From contig NZ_FPHO01000002.1 of assembly GCF_900117455.1 (NCBI RefSeq), positions 992,001 to 1,056,000 on the forward strand: a stretch of 64,000 bases of DNA. Direction: 5' to 3'. A model generated the notes under the pieces. The model made no database searches and was not told where the DNA came from. It saw only the letters and a list, made by a program, of their open reading frames with translations. Shown in pieces: positions 8,339 to 17,033 of the stretch. Positions within the stretch are counted from its first letter, which is position 1. Every line of letters starts with the position of its first letter. Source of the DNA: Hyphomicrobium sp. CS1GBMeth3. GTDB lineage: Bacteria; Pseudomonadota; Alphaproteobacteria; Rhizobiales; Hyphomicrobiaceae. A program made the position numbers and the translations under genes.

Positions 8339-9550
8339 CTAGGCAGCCTCGGCGCGTAAGGCCGGCAGCTTCTTATCCTCCTCGAGTTCGAGATCAGATT
8401 TGAGTGCGATTCCTACGTATCTCACACCGTCCTTTTTCTTGACTTTCTGAATTCCGAACTCGGCAATCTCTCGACCAAAGGTCGGTAGTGCTAGAGGCTC
8501 CTTCTGTCGTTCCTCACACCACACACAGTACGCTTCGTAAAGTGATGTTGCGGAGACCGTATGGCCATCCTGGCTTTCGACGCTCTCCTTGTAGAAGCGC
8601 TGCACGTCCGTCTCGGGAACCAACAGCTTTGCCGGCGGCAACGACCGATTGTCGTTGGCACCCAAACGCGGCTTCTTGATCGCCACGGCCGCCTCTTGAG
8701 GGGCCGCCACCGCTGCCGCAGCGGTGCTCTGTACCGTCGCCATCTTCGGCGCGGCAGGGGCTTCACGGTCGTAGAGGCGCCACTGGCTGAAGGCAATGTA
8801 CATGCCGAAACCAGAACCCACCTCGAGGAGCAGCGCGATAAAGATCGTCATCGCCATCTGCACCTGGTCGACGCTAACGCCGGACAGCTTGGAAAGAACA
8901 GCTGCCTGCGGATCGGCCTCGGCCATCACCGTGCTGGCGTTCGTCTTGCCGAGCTTCTCTTGAATCTCGGCGATGCGCGCTTCAAGCGCCTCGGCCTGCT
9001 GGCCCGAGGCCATCTCCGCGTTGAGTCCGTGGAACTGCTGACAGTAGGCACGGCTCTGCGGGCGGGTTGCGTCGGTGCAGCCCTTGGTCGTGGTCCAGGC
9101 GCGCTGGCTCTTCAGAGCCTCGATCTCACCCTGCACTGCTGCGGCGGGGCGATGCTGCGGAATCCACGACAGCTGATCCTGCGCACGCTTCAAGTCAGCA
9201 CGCAGGTCCTGATAGGCCTGCGCCTCAACCGCACGGTGACCGGTGCTATCGAACCGGTTCAGCGCTGCGTGGCCGAGAGCGGAGGTCAGCGAGTAGACCG
9301 TGACCACGACGCCGACGACTGCGGCGGCGGCGGCCTGCGACCACATCCTGTTTCGAATTGCGGCGAAAAGGAAAAACGGGACTAGCGCCTTGAGACAGTC
9401 CGCGGCGACGCTGGCCGATCCGTAGATCATGCCGTCGAACTCGGTTCGTCCCAAACTGTACCCGAAACGCCAGTTCATAGCTGCCGAGACGGCGAGTAGC
9501 ACGCCTGCAGCCATGATACCGAACACGCCTAGAGCATGTCGTATCTTCAT
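8339..9550 (-). CDS. Membrane/coiled-coil protein with primase-like C-terminal domain
   Basis: A 403-residue protein of unknown function. Three membrane segments (about 7-27, 44-66, 70-92) are followed by a long charged helical region (105-215), a fourth membrane segment (230-254), an Ala/Pro linker containing GANDN, and a C-terminal domain (about 312-385). That domain ('SATSLYEAYCVWCEERQKEPLALPTFGREI' then 'RYVGIAL') looks like the winged-helix tail of phage and plasmid D5/P4-type primases, but no primase or helicase part is present. The ATG at 9550 follows GGAGAGGG; the ATG 12 bases earlier overlaps that site. It has its own terminator. Confidence 0.75.
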   Translation of the reverse strand: MKIRHALGVFGIMAAGVLLAVSAAMNWRFGYSLGRTEFDGMIYGSASVAADCLKALVPFFLFAAIRNRMWSQAAAAAVVGVVVTVYSLTSALGHAALNRFDSTGHRAVEAQAYQDLRADLKRAQDQLSWIPQHRPAAAVQGEIEALKSQRAWTTTKGCTDATRPQSRAYCQQFHGLNAEMASGQQAEALEARIAEIQEKLGKTNASTVMAEADPQAAVLSKLSGVSVDQVQMAMTIFIALLLEVGSGFGMYIAFSQWRLYDREAPAAPKMATVQSTAAAAVAAPQEAAVAIKKPRLGANDNRSLPPAKLLVPETDVQRFYKESVESQDGHTVSATSLYEAYCVWCEERQKEPLALPTFGREIAEFGIQKVKKKDGVRYVGIALKSDLELEEDKKLPALRAEAA

Positions 9551-10308
9551 TGCCCTCTCCATTGCGGGTCCGCGCGGGCAGCCCGGATGGCGGCCGTGAC
9601 GGACCTCGTGTCGATTGGGTCTGCAAGGGAGGATCAGACCGGGCCAGCTCCGACCACGGACTTGTGTCTTGAGGAAAACTGCGCACCCCCGTCCGTTGAG
9701 CTAGGAATCCGCCCCCCAAGGCAAATCCCATCGGACGCTTCGGCGCCGCCCCCCGGCGGACACGCTGAGCTGGACCTTGCTCATGCCCCCGTCTCGACTT
9801 GTGCACAGGCGGTATCGCCGCTTGATCCCTGTGTGCAAAACCGAGGCGTACATGAGCGAATTCACGCGAGACACATCCCTCAGCGGGGGAGGCTATGTGA
9901 TTCTGTTCGCGGGTCGCCACCTTTTGTTAAGAGAATCAGTTTGCTAAGAAAATTGACGCGCAGAGTCTGGCAAAACTGCATCATCTGTGGCGTTGCTGCA
10001 AAGCAAAGTCATCCACACGCAATCGGCAATTTGTGCACCGGTTGTCCGCAGCCATCACGGCAAAATCCACAACCGCCGCCCCGGGTTTGCGAGGGTGCAT
10101 GACGCGCCCGCGCCAGTGCTCCGCCCACCTCCTGCATTGCTCCAGAAATCTGAGGGTTAGGAGTTTATTAGACTTCATTCCGAATGGCCCTGCGGCGCCC
10201 GGTTTGCTATGGTCTTTCCGCTGGGGGCTCCGCCGCATCACACCGCGTTCGATCTCGGTGCGTCTGCGGACGAGATGAGCACGCGCATGTGTTTCGGAGT
10301 GTGCTGTC
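9551..10308. other. 758-bp region without a credible gene
   Basis: Frames here are short and lack ribosome sites or family signals. The stretch is less GC-rich around 9900-10020. It holds an inverted repeat CACAGG (9804-9809)/CCTGTG (9828-9833) around a small GGCG/CGCC hairpin, and two sequences near the DnaA-box consensus: TCATCCACA at 10009-10017 and a weaker AAATCCACA near 10063. No tRNA or known small RNA was recognised. Confidence 0.5.
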
Positions 10309-11367
10309 ATGCGGTGGTACATCAGCTATCCCGTCCTTGGTGCGGGCCTCATATTCGCGGCAGATACGTTCTTTCCGAGCGCACCTGCGGTCTCTCCTCC
10401 CACGATCGAAGTGCGACGCGACGCTGCTCCCGACATCGAGCCGGGGCCCGTCGTCATCGCGGCGTCCGAGATCATGGATGAGCCAACGGCGCGCATCGCC
10501 CGGTTCTCACCTGGCGCGGTTCTGCTCGACGCCGAGCTGCCGAGCCAGCCTTCGCCCTCCGTGCTCGGCTATCTCGCCGATGCGCTCCTGCCGAGCCGCA
10601 GCGAGCCCGATGACGTGGTCGCGCCGACTGCGCCGGTCACGGTCGCCGAGTGGAAGAGCGCGATCGTCCGCGATCAGGAGCTGACTGTCACGCCCGCGAC
10701 CGCTCCCCAACAGACCGCCGTGACACGCGCCGCGCTCGCCCGCGACATCCAGATCGAACTGCAGCGCCTCGGTTGCTATTTCGGCAAGATCGACGGCGTC
10801 TGGGGCGGCGGATCGCGCCGCGCGGTCCTGTCGTTCATGGAGAGCGTCAACGCGACGTTGCCGACGCAGGAGCCCGACGTGTTCATGCTGTCGCTTATCC
10901 GCGGGCAGTCGTCGGCCGTGTGCGGCACCACCTCGGAGACGATCGTAGCTGATGGCGGCTACGCGCCGGCGACCGGCGACAGCGGCAGCCGTTTCGAGCC
11001 GACGATGGCGCGCGCCGTACCTGATCGGCCGCCGCTGCCTTATGGACGCATGGGCATCGGCGGGCCACGCCCGGACGACGCGCGAGATGTTGCGTCGGGC
11101 ACGACCAGCCTTACCGGTGCAGCAGCGCGTCAGCCTGATCCGCCCGCGCGCACCGCTGCCCTCGATGCCGGCTATTCCGATGGTACCGTGACGCCTCCCG
11201 ACTTGCCGGTCGTCGACGCCGCCTCTTCGTCGTTCGACACCGACGCACCAATCGAGACGCGGCGCAGCAAGCCATCCGCGGCGAAGGCCAAGGTGCGGCC
11301 GGCGAAGCGCTCAAGCCCATCCCGGCACGTGCAGCACCTCTTCACGCACCCGCTGGGGCGGATGTAA
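10309..11367 (+). CDS. Peptidoglycan-binding-like exported or membrane-anchored protein
   Basis: A 352-residue protein with a hydrophobic N-terminus (about residues 5-20) acting as signal or anchor. Residues about 137-205 hold a domain of the PG_binding_1 type common in Hyphomicrobiales: 'IQIELQRLGCYFGKIDGVWGGGSRRAVLSFMESVNATLP', ending in a second cysteine (VCG). The remainder is proline-, alanine- and serine-rich, probably disordered, with a basic C-terminus. The likely role is attachment to the cell wall; no catalytic domain is seen. It stands alone, with a long gene-free region before it. Confidence 0.72.
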   Translation: MRWYISYPVLGAGLIFAADTFFPSAPAVSPPTIEVRRDAAPDIEPGPVVIAASEIMDEPTARIARFSPGAVLLDAELPSQPSPSVLGYLADALLPSRSEPDDVVAPTAPVTVAEWKSAIVRDQELTVTPATAPQQTAVTRAALARDIQIELQRLGCYFGKIDGVWGGGSRRAVLSFMESVNATLPTQEPDVFMLSLIRGQSSAVCGTTSETIVADGGYAPATGDSGSRFEPTMARAVPDRPPLPYGRMGIGGPRPDDARDVASGTTSLTGAAARQPDPPARTAALDAGYSDGTVTPPDLPVVDAASSSFDTDAPIETRRSKPSAAKAKVRPAKRSSPSRHVQHLFTHPLGRM

Positions 11368-11412
11368 GCGATCCGCTCCGCTGCCGTGGGTTGCGCGGCA
11401 CTGCGGCTCGCC

Positions 11413-11763
11413 TCAACCAGCGTGCGGCGCGGTGGGGTTCGCGGTCTGCGCGCGGATCCAGCCCAGGAATTGCTCCGATCCGCCGTCCACGGGCAGGATG
11501 ACGAGCGCCGGGTTGTCGTAGGCGTGGCGGCTCTTGACCTCGGCGATCACCCGCTCGGCGAGCCCACGGCGGGTCTTGATGATCATCACCGCCTCGGCGT
11601 CGCGATGGCGCTCGCCGTTCCAGGTGTAGATCGAAATCATGCCAGGGAGAATGTTAACGCAGGCGGCCAAGCCCGCCTCGACCAGCGCCGCGCCCTCCGT
11701 CTCGGCGGCGGCAACATCCGGAAAGGTTGCATAAACGAGAACGGCCTTGTCGTTTTCCTGCAA
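11413..11763 (-). CDS. cutA: Divalent cation tolerance protein CutA
   Basis: A 116-residue CutA1 family protein, a small cytoplasmic trimer linked to copper tolerance. Family blocks are visible: 'VLVYATFPDVAAAETEGAALVEAGLAACVNILPGMISIYTWNGE' and 'VIAEVKSRHAYDNPALVILPV'. The start is a TTG at 11763, because GGAGG lies 8 bases before it and the family begins there; reading further upstream to 11910 would add 49 residues with no family match and overlap the NAD kinase gene. It is divergent from that gene. Confidence 0.92.
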   Translation of the reverse strand: MQENDKAVLVYATFPDVAAAETEGAALVEAGLAACVNILPGMISIYTWNGERHRDAEAVMIIKTRRGLAERVIAEVKSRHAYDNPALVILPVDGGSEQFLGWIRAQTANPTAPHAG

Positions 11764-11896
11764 GTAGGCGAGCCTCCGGTTTCCGTATCCTAAGAACGGG
11801 ATTGGAAGGTCCCGTTCAGACAATCCGGGCACAATAGCCCCACCCCGGCAGATCCCCAACCGCCGCCCGTCGCCAGCCTCACAGCAACCGTCGCCA

Positions 11897-12679
11897 ATGG
11901 CCAAACCCAAACAGACATTCGAGAAGATCGCGTTCGTGGCCAGCGAGGTGCCGGAGGCGCGTCAAGCTCTGGCGCGTCTCAGCGGGCGCTATGGCTCGGT
12001 CGAGGTGCGCGAAGCGGACGCCATCGTGGCGCTCGGCGGCGACGGGCTCATGCTGCAGACGCTGCACCGCTACATGAACGACCGCATCCCGATCTACGGC
12101 ATGAACCGCGGGTCGGTGGGCTTCCTGATGAACGAATATCGCGAGGACGGCTTGATCGAGCGGCTCAGCGAAGCCGAGATCAGCCGCGTGCATCCTCTTT
12201 CGATGGTCGCCTACGACATTCACGGCAAGGCCAGCAAGGCGCTGGCCATCAACGAGGTGTCGTTGTTCCGCGAAAGCTTCCAGGCGGCGAAGCTCAGGAT
12301 CTCCATCGACGGCAAGGTGCGCATGGAGGAATTGGTCTGCGACGGCGTGCTGGTGGCGACACCCGCCGGCTCCACGGCCTACAATCTATCGGCGCACGGG
12401 CCGATCCTGCCGATCAACGCGCCGCTGCTGGCGCTTACGCCGATCAGCCCGTTCCGTCCGCGTCGCTGGCGCGGGGCGCTGCTGCCGAACAAGGCGCGCA
12501 TCAGCATCTCCGCGCTTGAGATCGACAAGCGGCCGGTCAGCGCGGTGGCGGACGCGGTCGAGATGCGCCACGTGGAACGCGTCGAGATCGAGCAGGCGCG
12601 CTCGATCGACCTCTTTATGATGTTCGATCCCGGCCATAATCTCGACGAGCGTATTCTCGCCGAGCAGTTCCGGTATTGA
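11897..12679 (+). CDS. nadK: NAD kinase
   Basis: Phosphorylates NAD+ to NADP+ with ATP in the cytoplasm. At 260 residues it has the short form typical of alphaproteobacteria. Diagnostic motifs are GGDG at residues 47-50, with the catalytic aspartate, NEVS at 119-122, and '[22 protein letters not shown]'. No strong ribosome site is seen before the ATG, but the protein starts where the family does. It is divergent from cutA, with 133 bp between the starts. Confidence 0.95.
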   Translation: MAKPKQTFEKIAFVASEVPEARQALARLSGRYGSVEVREADAIVALGGDGLMLQTLHRYMNDRIPIYGMNRGSVGFLMNEYREDGLIERLSEAEISRVHPLSMVAYDIHGKASKALAINEVSLFRESFQAAKLRISIDGKVRMEELVCDGVLVATPAGSTAYNLSAHGPILPINAPLLALTPISPFRPRRWRGALLPNKARISISALEIDKRPVSAVADAVEMRHVERVEIEQARSIDLFMMFDPGHNLDERILAEQFRY

Positions 12680-12799
12680 GCCGGAGCAGCATGCTGCTTC
12701 GTCACTTTGAATTAAGCAAGGCATTCAACTCGCACCTGTGACGGCGGGGGCCAGGTATTCTCGGGCGCAATTGGGAGGGGCGCCAAAGGAGGTTTCAAA

Positions 12800-14155
12800 A
12801 TGCTGTCTCGCACGTTTTATGCGCTCTTCCTCGCGGGCCTCGTCCACACGGCCGCCTTTGCGCAACAGCACGCTGCCGCTGAGCCGCCCGTTCCTCTCAC
12901 ACTGTTCGAGAACGTCCGCATCTTCGACGGCAAGAGCGATACGCTCAGCGCCACCATGAACGTGCTCGTTCGCGGCAACGTCATCGACAAGATCTCGGCG
13001 GAGCCTATCGCGGTCGATCGCAGCGCCTCGACAACGATCATAGCCGGCGGTGGACGCACGCTTATGCCCGGCCTCATCGATGCGCATTGGCATGCGATGC
13101 TGATACGGCCGGACCCCGCTCAGGCAATTACCGGCGACGTGGGATACAACGCACTCGTCGCTGGAGCGGAAGCAAACGACACGCTCATGCGCGGTTTCAC
13201 GACTGTCCGCGACGTAGGCGGAGCGGTGTTCGGTCTCAAGCGCGCCATCGACGAGGGTGTCGTCAACGGTCCGCGCATCTTTCCTTCCGGCGCAGTCATT
13301 ACCGTCACTAGCGGACATGGAGATTTCCGCCAACTGTCCGATCTGCCGCGGACGGTCGGCGGCCCTCTTAGCCGCATGGAGCAGATCGGCGGCAGCATGC
13401 TTGCCGACGGCCCGGACGAGGTTCGCTTGCGCGTCCGCGAGCAACTCATGCAGGGCGCCTCTCAGATCAAGCTGACGGCCGGCGGCGGCGTGTCATCGCC
13501 CTTTAGCCCGATCGACGTGTCGACGTTTACGGAGGCTGAGCTTCGCGCGGCCGTCGAAGCCGCGGAGAACTGGGGCACCTATGTCACCGCGCACGCTTTC
13601 ACACCGGCAGCGATCCAGCGGGCCATTGCTGTCGGCGTGACGTGCATCGAGCACGGGTTCCTGATGGACGAGGCAACGGCCAAACTGATCGCGGAGAAAG
13701 GCATTTGGTTGAGCTTGCAGCCGCTTCCAGAGGAATTGCGCCAGGGCTTTCCGGTCGGCTCCATCCAGCGGATCAAGGCCGATCAGGTCTGGCCCGGCAT
13801 CAGCAGTGCCTACGAGTTGGTGAAGAAACACAAGATCAAGACGGCGTGGGGCACCGACGTCCTGTTCTCGCGCGCGCTGGCCAAGCGCCAAGGGGCAATC
13901 CTGGCCTCGCTCGTCCGCTGGTACACGCCCGCCGAGGCTCTTGCCATGGCGACCGGGACCAACGCCGAGCTGTTGGCGATGTCCGGCAAGCGCAATCCTT
14001 ATCCCGGAAAGCTTGGGGTCGTGGAGCAGGGCGCGCTTGCAGACTTGTTGCTGGTCGATGGAAACCCGTTGGAGACTATCGATCTCATCGCGGATCCGGA
14101 CAGGAACTTCGTGGTGATCATGAAGGATGGAAGAATTTACAAAAACGGGTTGTAG
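12800..14155 (+). CDS. Exported metal-dependent amidohydrolase
   Basis: A 451-residue member of the amidohydrolase superfamily, imidazolonepropionase/Xaa-Pro dipeptidase-like branch. A signal peptide (about residues 1-21, ending AFA) predicts export. The binuclear metal site is complete: His96 and His98 in GLIDAHWH, Lys224 in QIKLTAGGG (the carboxylated bridge), His265, His285 in CIEHG, and Asp353 in WGTD. The substrate is not predictable; related exported enzymes act on dipeptides, N-acyl amino acids or organophosphates. The ATG has a consensus AAGGAGG upstream. Confidence 0.88.
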   Translation: MLSRTFYALFLAGLVHTAAFAQQHAAAEPPVPLTLFENVRIFDGKSDTLSATMNVLVRGNVIDKISAEPIAVDRSASTTIIAGGGRTLMPGLIDAHWHAMLIRPDPAQAITGDVGYNALVAGAEANDTLMRGFTTVRDVGGAVFGLKRAIDEGVVNGPRIFPSGAVITVTSGHGDFRQLSDLPRTVGGPLSRMEQIGGSMLADGPDEVRLRVREQLMQGASQIKLTAGGGVSSPFSPIDVSTFTEAELRAAVEAAENWGTYVTAHAFTPAAIQRAIAVGVTCIEHGFLMDEATAKLIAEKGIWLSLQPLPEELRQGFPVGSIQRIKADQVWPGISSAYELVKKHKIKTAWGTDVLFSRALAKRQGAILASLVRWYTPAEALAMATGTNAELLAMSGKRNPYPGKLGVVEQGALADLLLVDGNPLETIDLIADPDRNFVVIMKDGRIYKNGL

Positions 14156-14168
14156 GGCCTGTTGCTGG

Positions 14169-14189
14169 ACGCAACGTTCGCCGTTGCGT
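14169..14189 (+). repeat. Stem-loop just after the amidohydrolase gene
   Basis: ACGCAACG (14169-14176) pairs exactly with CGTTGCGT (14182-14189) around TTCGC. It lies 13 bp after the stop codon, but no T-run follows, so it may mark the mRNA end without being an intrinsic terminator. Confidence 0.5.
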
Positions 14190-14268
14190 GGACGGCGATC
14201 GAAGTGGGCTTCAGGGCGCCCGCAAAGCGGAGATTGCGGGCCCATGATCCCGCTGCGGATCGCGGGGC

Positions 14269-14841
14269 TTACGGCGCCCAGCGGCTGACGATGTCGGCGA
14301 GCTTCGGGCGGTCGCGATCCTCGGGCTTCTCCATCGGCGTGCCGATGTACACAAAGCCGACGATGCGCTCGTTCTCCGCGAGGGCGAGGCCTTCGCGAAC
14401 GGTCGGGCTGTAGGCCACCCACTCGGTCAGCCACGAGGTGCCATAGCCCATGGCGTTGGCGGCGAGGCACAGGTTGAAGGTGGCGGCACCCGCTGAGAGG
14501 ATCTGCTCCCACTCGGGCGCGCCGGGGCGCTTTGCGACGCGAGAGACCACGGCGACGACGAGCGGAGCGCGCAGGAAGCGGGCGCGCTCGGTCTCGAGGC
14601 GCACGTGCGACGGCTCTTTCTCCTCGGCCTGGCAGGCGGCCGCGAACAGCTCGCCCGCCTTGGCCCGCGCCTCGCCTTCGAACACGATAAAGCGCCAGGG
14701 TACGAGCTTCTTGTGGTCGGGGACGCGGGCGGCAATGGCCAGAATGCGGTCCAGCTCGGCTCCCGATGGGGCCGGCTCCTGAAGGCGGTCCGCCTTTACG
14801 GAGCGGCGGGTCTCGAGGGCTTGCAGCAGGGCGTCATTCAT
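14269..14841 (-). CDS. Nitroreductase family protein (YdjA-like)
   Basis: A 190-residue FMN-dependent oxidoreductase that uses NAD(P)H on nitroaromatics or quinones. 'ALETRRSVKADRL' is the start of the family (Arg-Arg-Ser binds FMN phosphate), 'AARVPDHKKLVPWRFIVFEG' follows, then 'GAATFNLCLAANAMGYGTSWLT' and 'IVGFVYIGTPMEKPEDRDRP', which closely fits the YdjA/NfnB-type subgroup. The ATG at 14841 was chosen from family length and GGAAAG upstream; the frame extends 80 codons further without similarity. It converges with the amidohydrolase gene. Confidence 0.9.
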   Translation of the reverse strand: MNDALLQALETRRSVKADRLQEPAPSGAELDRILAIAARVPDHKKLVPWRFIVFEGEARAKAGELFAAACQAEEKEPSHVRLETERARFLRAPLVVAVVSRVAKRPGAPEWEQILSAGAATFNLCLAANAMGYGTSWLTEWVAYSPTVREGLALAENERIVGFVYIGTPMEKPEDRDRPKLADIVSRWAP

Positions 14842-15000
14842 TGCGCAACTTTCCATGACATGTGATCTTGTGATCTTGTCGGCTTCGCCAGCGTTGATGT
14901 CGCCGGCCTCGCCGGCGGGGATGCTGCCGGCCTCGCTAACGTATGTGACTGCGGGATACAATCTCCCCGTCGTCGCCATGCCAAACGGATCCTGCGCCCG

Positions 15001-16959
15001 ATGTCGCACCGCGGTTATCTCGCTTTGCTTCCGCTCCTCCTGCTCGCCGCACCCACGCAGGCGGCCGATCCGGGCACGCACGGTCCTGCGGTGATCGTGC
15101 TGGACGGGTCGGGCTCCATGTGGGGCACCATCGGAACTGAGAAGCCGGCCAAGTTCGAGCTGGCGCGGGGCGCACTCCGCCAGGCTCTCACCACGCTGTC
15201 ACCCAAGGTCCGGTTGGGGCTCATGACCTTCGGCCAGCGCCGCCGCGGCGATTGCAGCGATGTCGAGTTGCTGGCACAGCCCGAGGCCGGGCCGCCGGAC
15301 CGCATCCTCTCGATCGTCGACGAGCTAAGCCCCACCGGAAAAGGCCCCCTGTCGCTGACGCTGCGCGAGGCGGCCAAGCAGGTGCCGGCGGGCGACGCCG
15401 GCTCGATCATCGCCATTCACGACGGACCGGACAACTGCTCGCAGGATCCCTGCGCCGCGGCGGCCGACATCGCCGCTGCCAATCCGAAACTGCGCATCTT
15501 CCTGATCGGCTTTGGTCTCGAGCCGGTGCAAAGCGAGCGTCATGCGTGTGTCGCCGTCGCGACCGGCGGCAAGGTGTTCGACACGCAAAGCTCGACCGAG
15601 CTTGCTGGAGCGATCTCCGAGGCGCTGACACTCGCAAATCTCGAGCGTGTGGACCCGAACACGGGTGTCGCCGTGCCGGCACCCCAGGCCGCGACCCCGC
15701 CGGAGCCCGCCGGTCCGCCGGGTCTGCGCCTCACGGCTTCGCTCACGGATGATGGCAAGCCGCTCGCGGCCGCCGTGGCCTGGAGCGTGGCGAAGGCTGA
15801 TACGCCGGATGCGCCGCTGAAGAGCGCGAAAGCACGCAACCTCGACCTCGATCTCGAGCCCGGTTCCTACGTGGTCGAAGCGCGTCTCGGCGAGGTCACG
15901 CGCAAGCAGACGGTCGACGTCGCGGAAAAGGGCCCGACCTCGGTCAAGGTGTCTCTCGATGCCGGCCTCATCAATCTCAAGGCCCGCGCCGATCAGCAGG
16001 GGACTGCGCTGGCGCACCCGCTCATCACCATCTCGGCCAAGGACAGCGCCGCGCCGGGCGCAGGCCGCCCGGTCTGGATCGGCCGCGAGGCGACGACGCA
16101 GGTCGTGCTTCCTGCCGGAGCCTACACCGTGCGCGTCGTCGATGGCCTGGCGGCGGAAACGTCGGAGATCACGCTCGCGGCCGGCTCCGGCGTCGACGTT
16201 AGCCCCGTGCTCGGCGCGGGCACGCTCGCGCTGTCGGCGGTCTCTTCCGCGGGAGGCGCGCCCCTGCAGGACGTCACCTACGCGATCGAGGAGGACGATC
16301 CGGATTCGCCGGAGGGCCGGCGCGAGGTCGTGCGCTCGGCGGATCCGACGGCAAGTTTCACGCTACCGGCCGGGACCTACTACGTGACGGCGCGTTCCGG
16401 CGCGGCCGTGGCTCATGAGCGCGTTGCGCTCGGCAGCGGCGCCACGATCAATCACGCCATGACGCTGAACCTCGTGCCAATCACCGTGGTCACGAACGCG
16501 GGCGCACAGGCTGATGGCGCGGGCGCCGCACCGGCTCAGCCGATCGTCATTCGCGTGCTCGGCGCGGATGGGCGGCCGCCGGAGATCGCCCGCGCGCACG
16601 GCGCGAGTGGCACGTTCCAGCTGCCGCCAGGGCGCTATCGCGTCGAGGCGGAGGTGATGGGCCGCAACGTCGCTGCCGCAGGCATCGTGGATCTCACGAG
16701 CGGCCGTGGCGGTAGCGTGCAGCTTAAGCTCGAGCAGGGGGAAGTCTCGATCGATGCGCGCGGCACGGGCGGGCGGCACTGGCGGATCAAGGACGGTACG
16801 GGGCGGACGGTGCTGCACGCGGGGCGCGCCAACGGGGGCACGACGCAGCTCGCCCCCGGCCGCTACGTGTTGCTCTGGGATGCCGCCGACAAACGCGTCG
16901 AGCAGCCGTTCGAGATCAAGGCTGGAGAACGGCGCCAGCTGACTGTGGGAAGCCCGTGA
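15001..16959 (+). CDS. Exported von Willebrand factor A domain protein
   Basis: A 652-residue protein with a signal peptide (residues 1-21, ending TQAA) and a VWA domain at about 29-215. The metal-ion-dependent adhesion motif is seen as Asp35-x-Ser37-x-Ser39 (LDGSGS). Beyond it are several beta-sandwich-like repeats, each with the phrase 'LxAGxYxVxA' (for example LPAGTYYVTARSG and LPPGRYRVEAEV), like carboxypeptidase-regulatory or Ig-like modules. It probably works in the periplasm or on the surface. The next gene, 74 bp downstream, encodes a similar protein without the VWA domain. Confidence 0.8.
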   Translation: MSHRGYLALLPLLLLAAPTQAADPGTHGPAVIVLDGSGSMWGTIGTEKPAKFELARGALRQALTTLSPKVRLGLMTFGQRRRGDCSDVELLAQPEAGPPDRILSIVDELSPTGKGPLSLTLREAAKQVPAGDAGSIIAIHDGPDNCSQDPCAAAADIAAANPKLRIFLIGFGLEPVQSERHACVAVATGGKVFDTQSSTELAGAISEALTLANLERVDPNTGVAVPAPQAATPPEPAGPPGLRLTASLTDDGKPLAAAVAWSVAKADTPDAPLKSAKARNLDLDLEPGSYVVEARLGEVTRKQTVDVAEKGPTSVKVSLDAGLINLKARADQQGTALAHPLITISAKDSAAPGAGRPVWIGREATTQVVLPAGAYTVRVVDGLAAETSEITLAAGSGVDVSPVLGAGTLALSAVSSAGGAPLQDVTYAIEEDDPDSPEGRREVVRSADPTASFTLPAGTYYVTARSGAAVAHERVALGSGATINHAMTLNLVPITVVTNAGAQADGAGAAPAQPIVIRVLGADGRPPEIARAHGASGTFQLPPGRYRVEAEVMGRNVAAAGIVDLTSGRGGSVQLKLEQGEVSIDARGTGGRHWRIKDGTGRTVLHAGRANGGTTQLAPGRYVLLWDAADKRVEQPFEIKAGERRQLTVGSP

Positions 16960-17033
16960 TTGCCTTACTTCGACCACGGTCTGGCGGCGACATCCGGCGG
17001 ACAACTCTTTCTCAAATTCCTAGACCGGGGCCT

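Noticed and set aside
9536..10102. 188-codon open frame on the plus strand
   Set aside because: Proline-, cysteine- and arginine-rich translation without a ribosome site or any conserved pattern; treated as intergenic.
14880..14945. Repeated GCCGGCCTCGC-like units suggesting a tandem repeat or CRISPR
   Set aside because: Only about two imperfect copies are present in GC-rich leader DNA, with no regular spacers.
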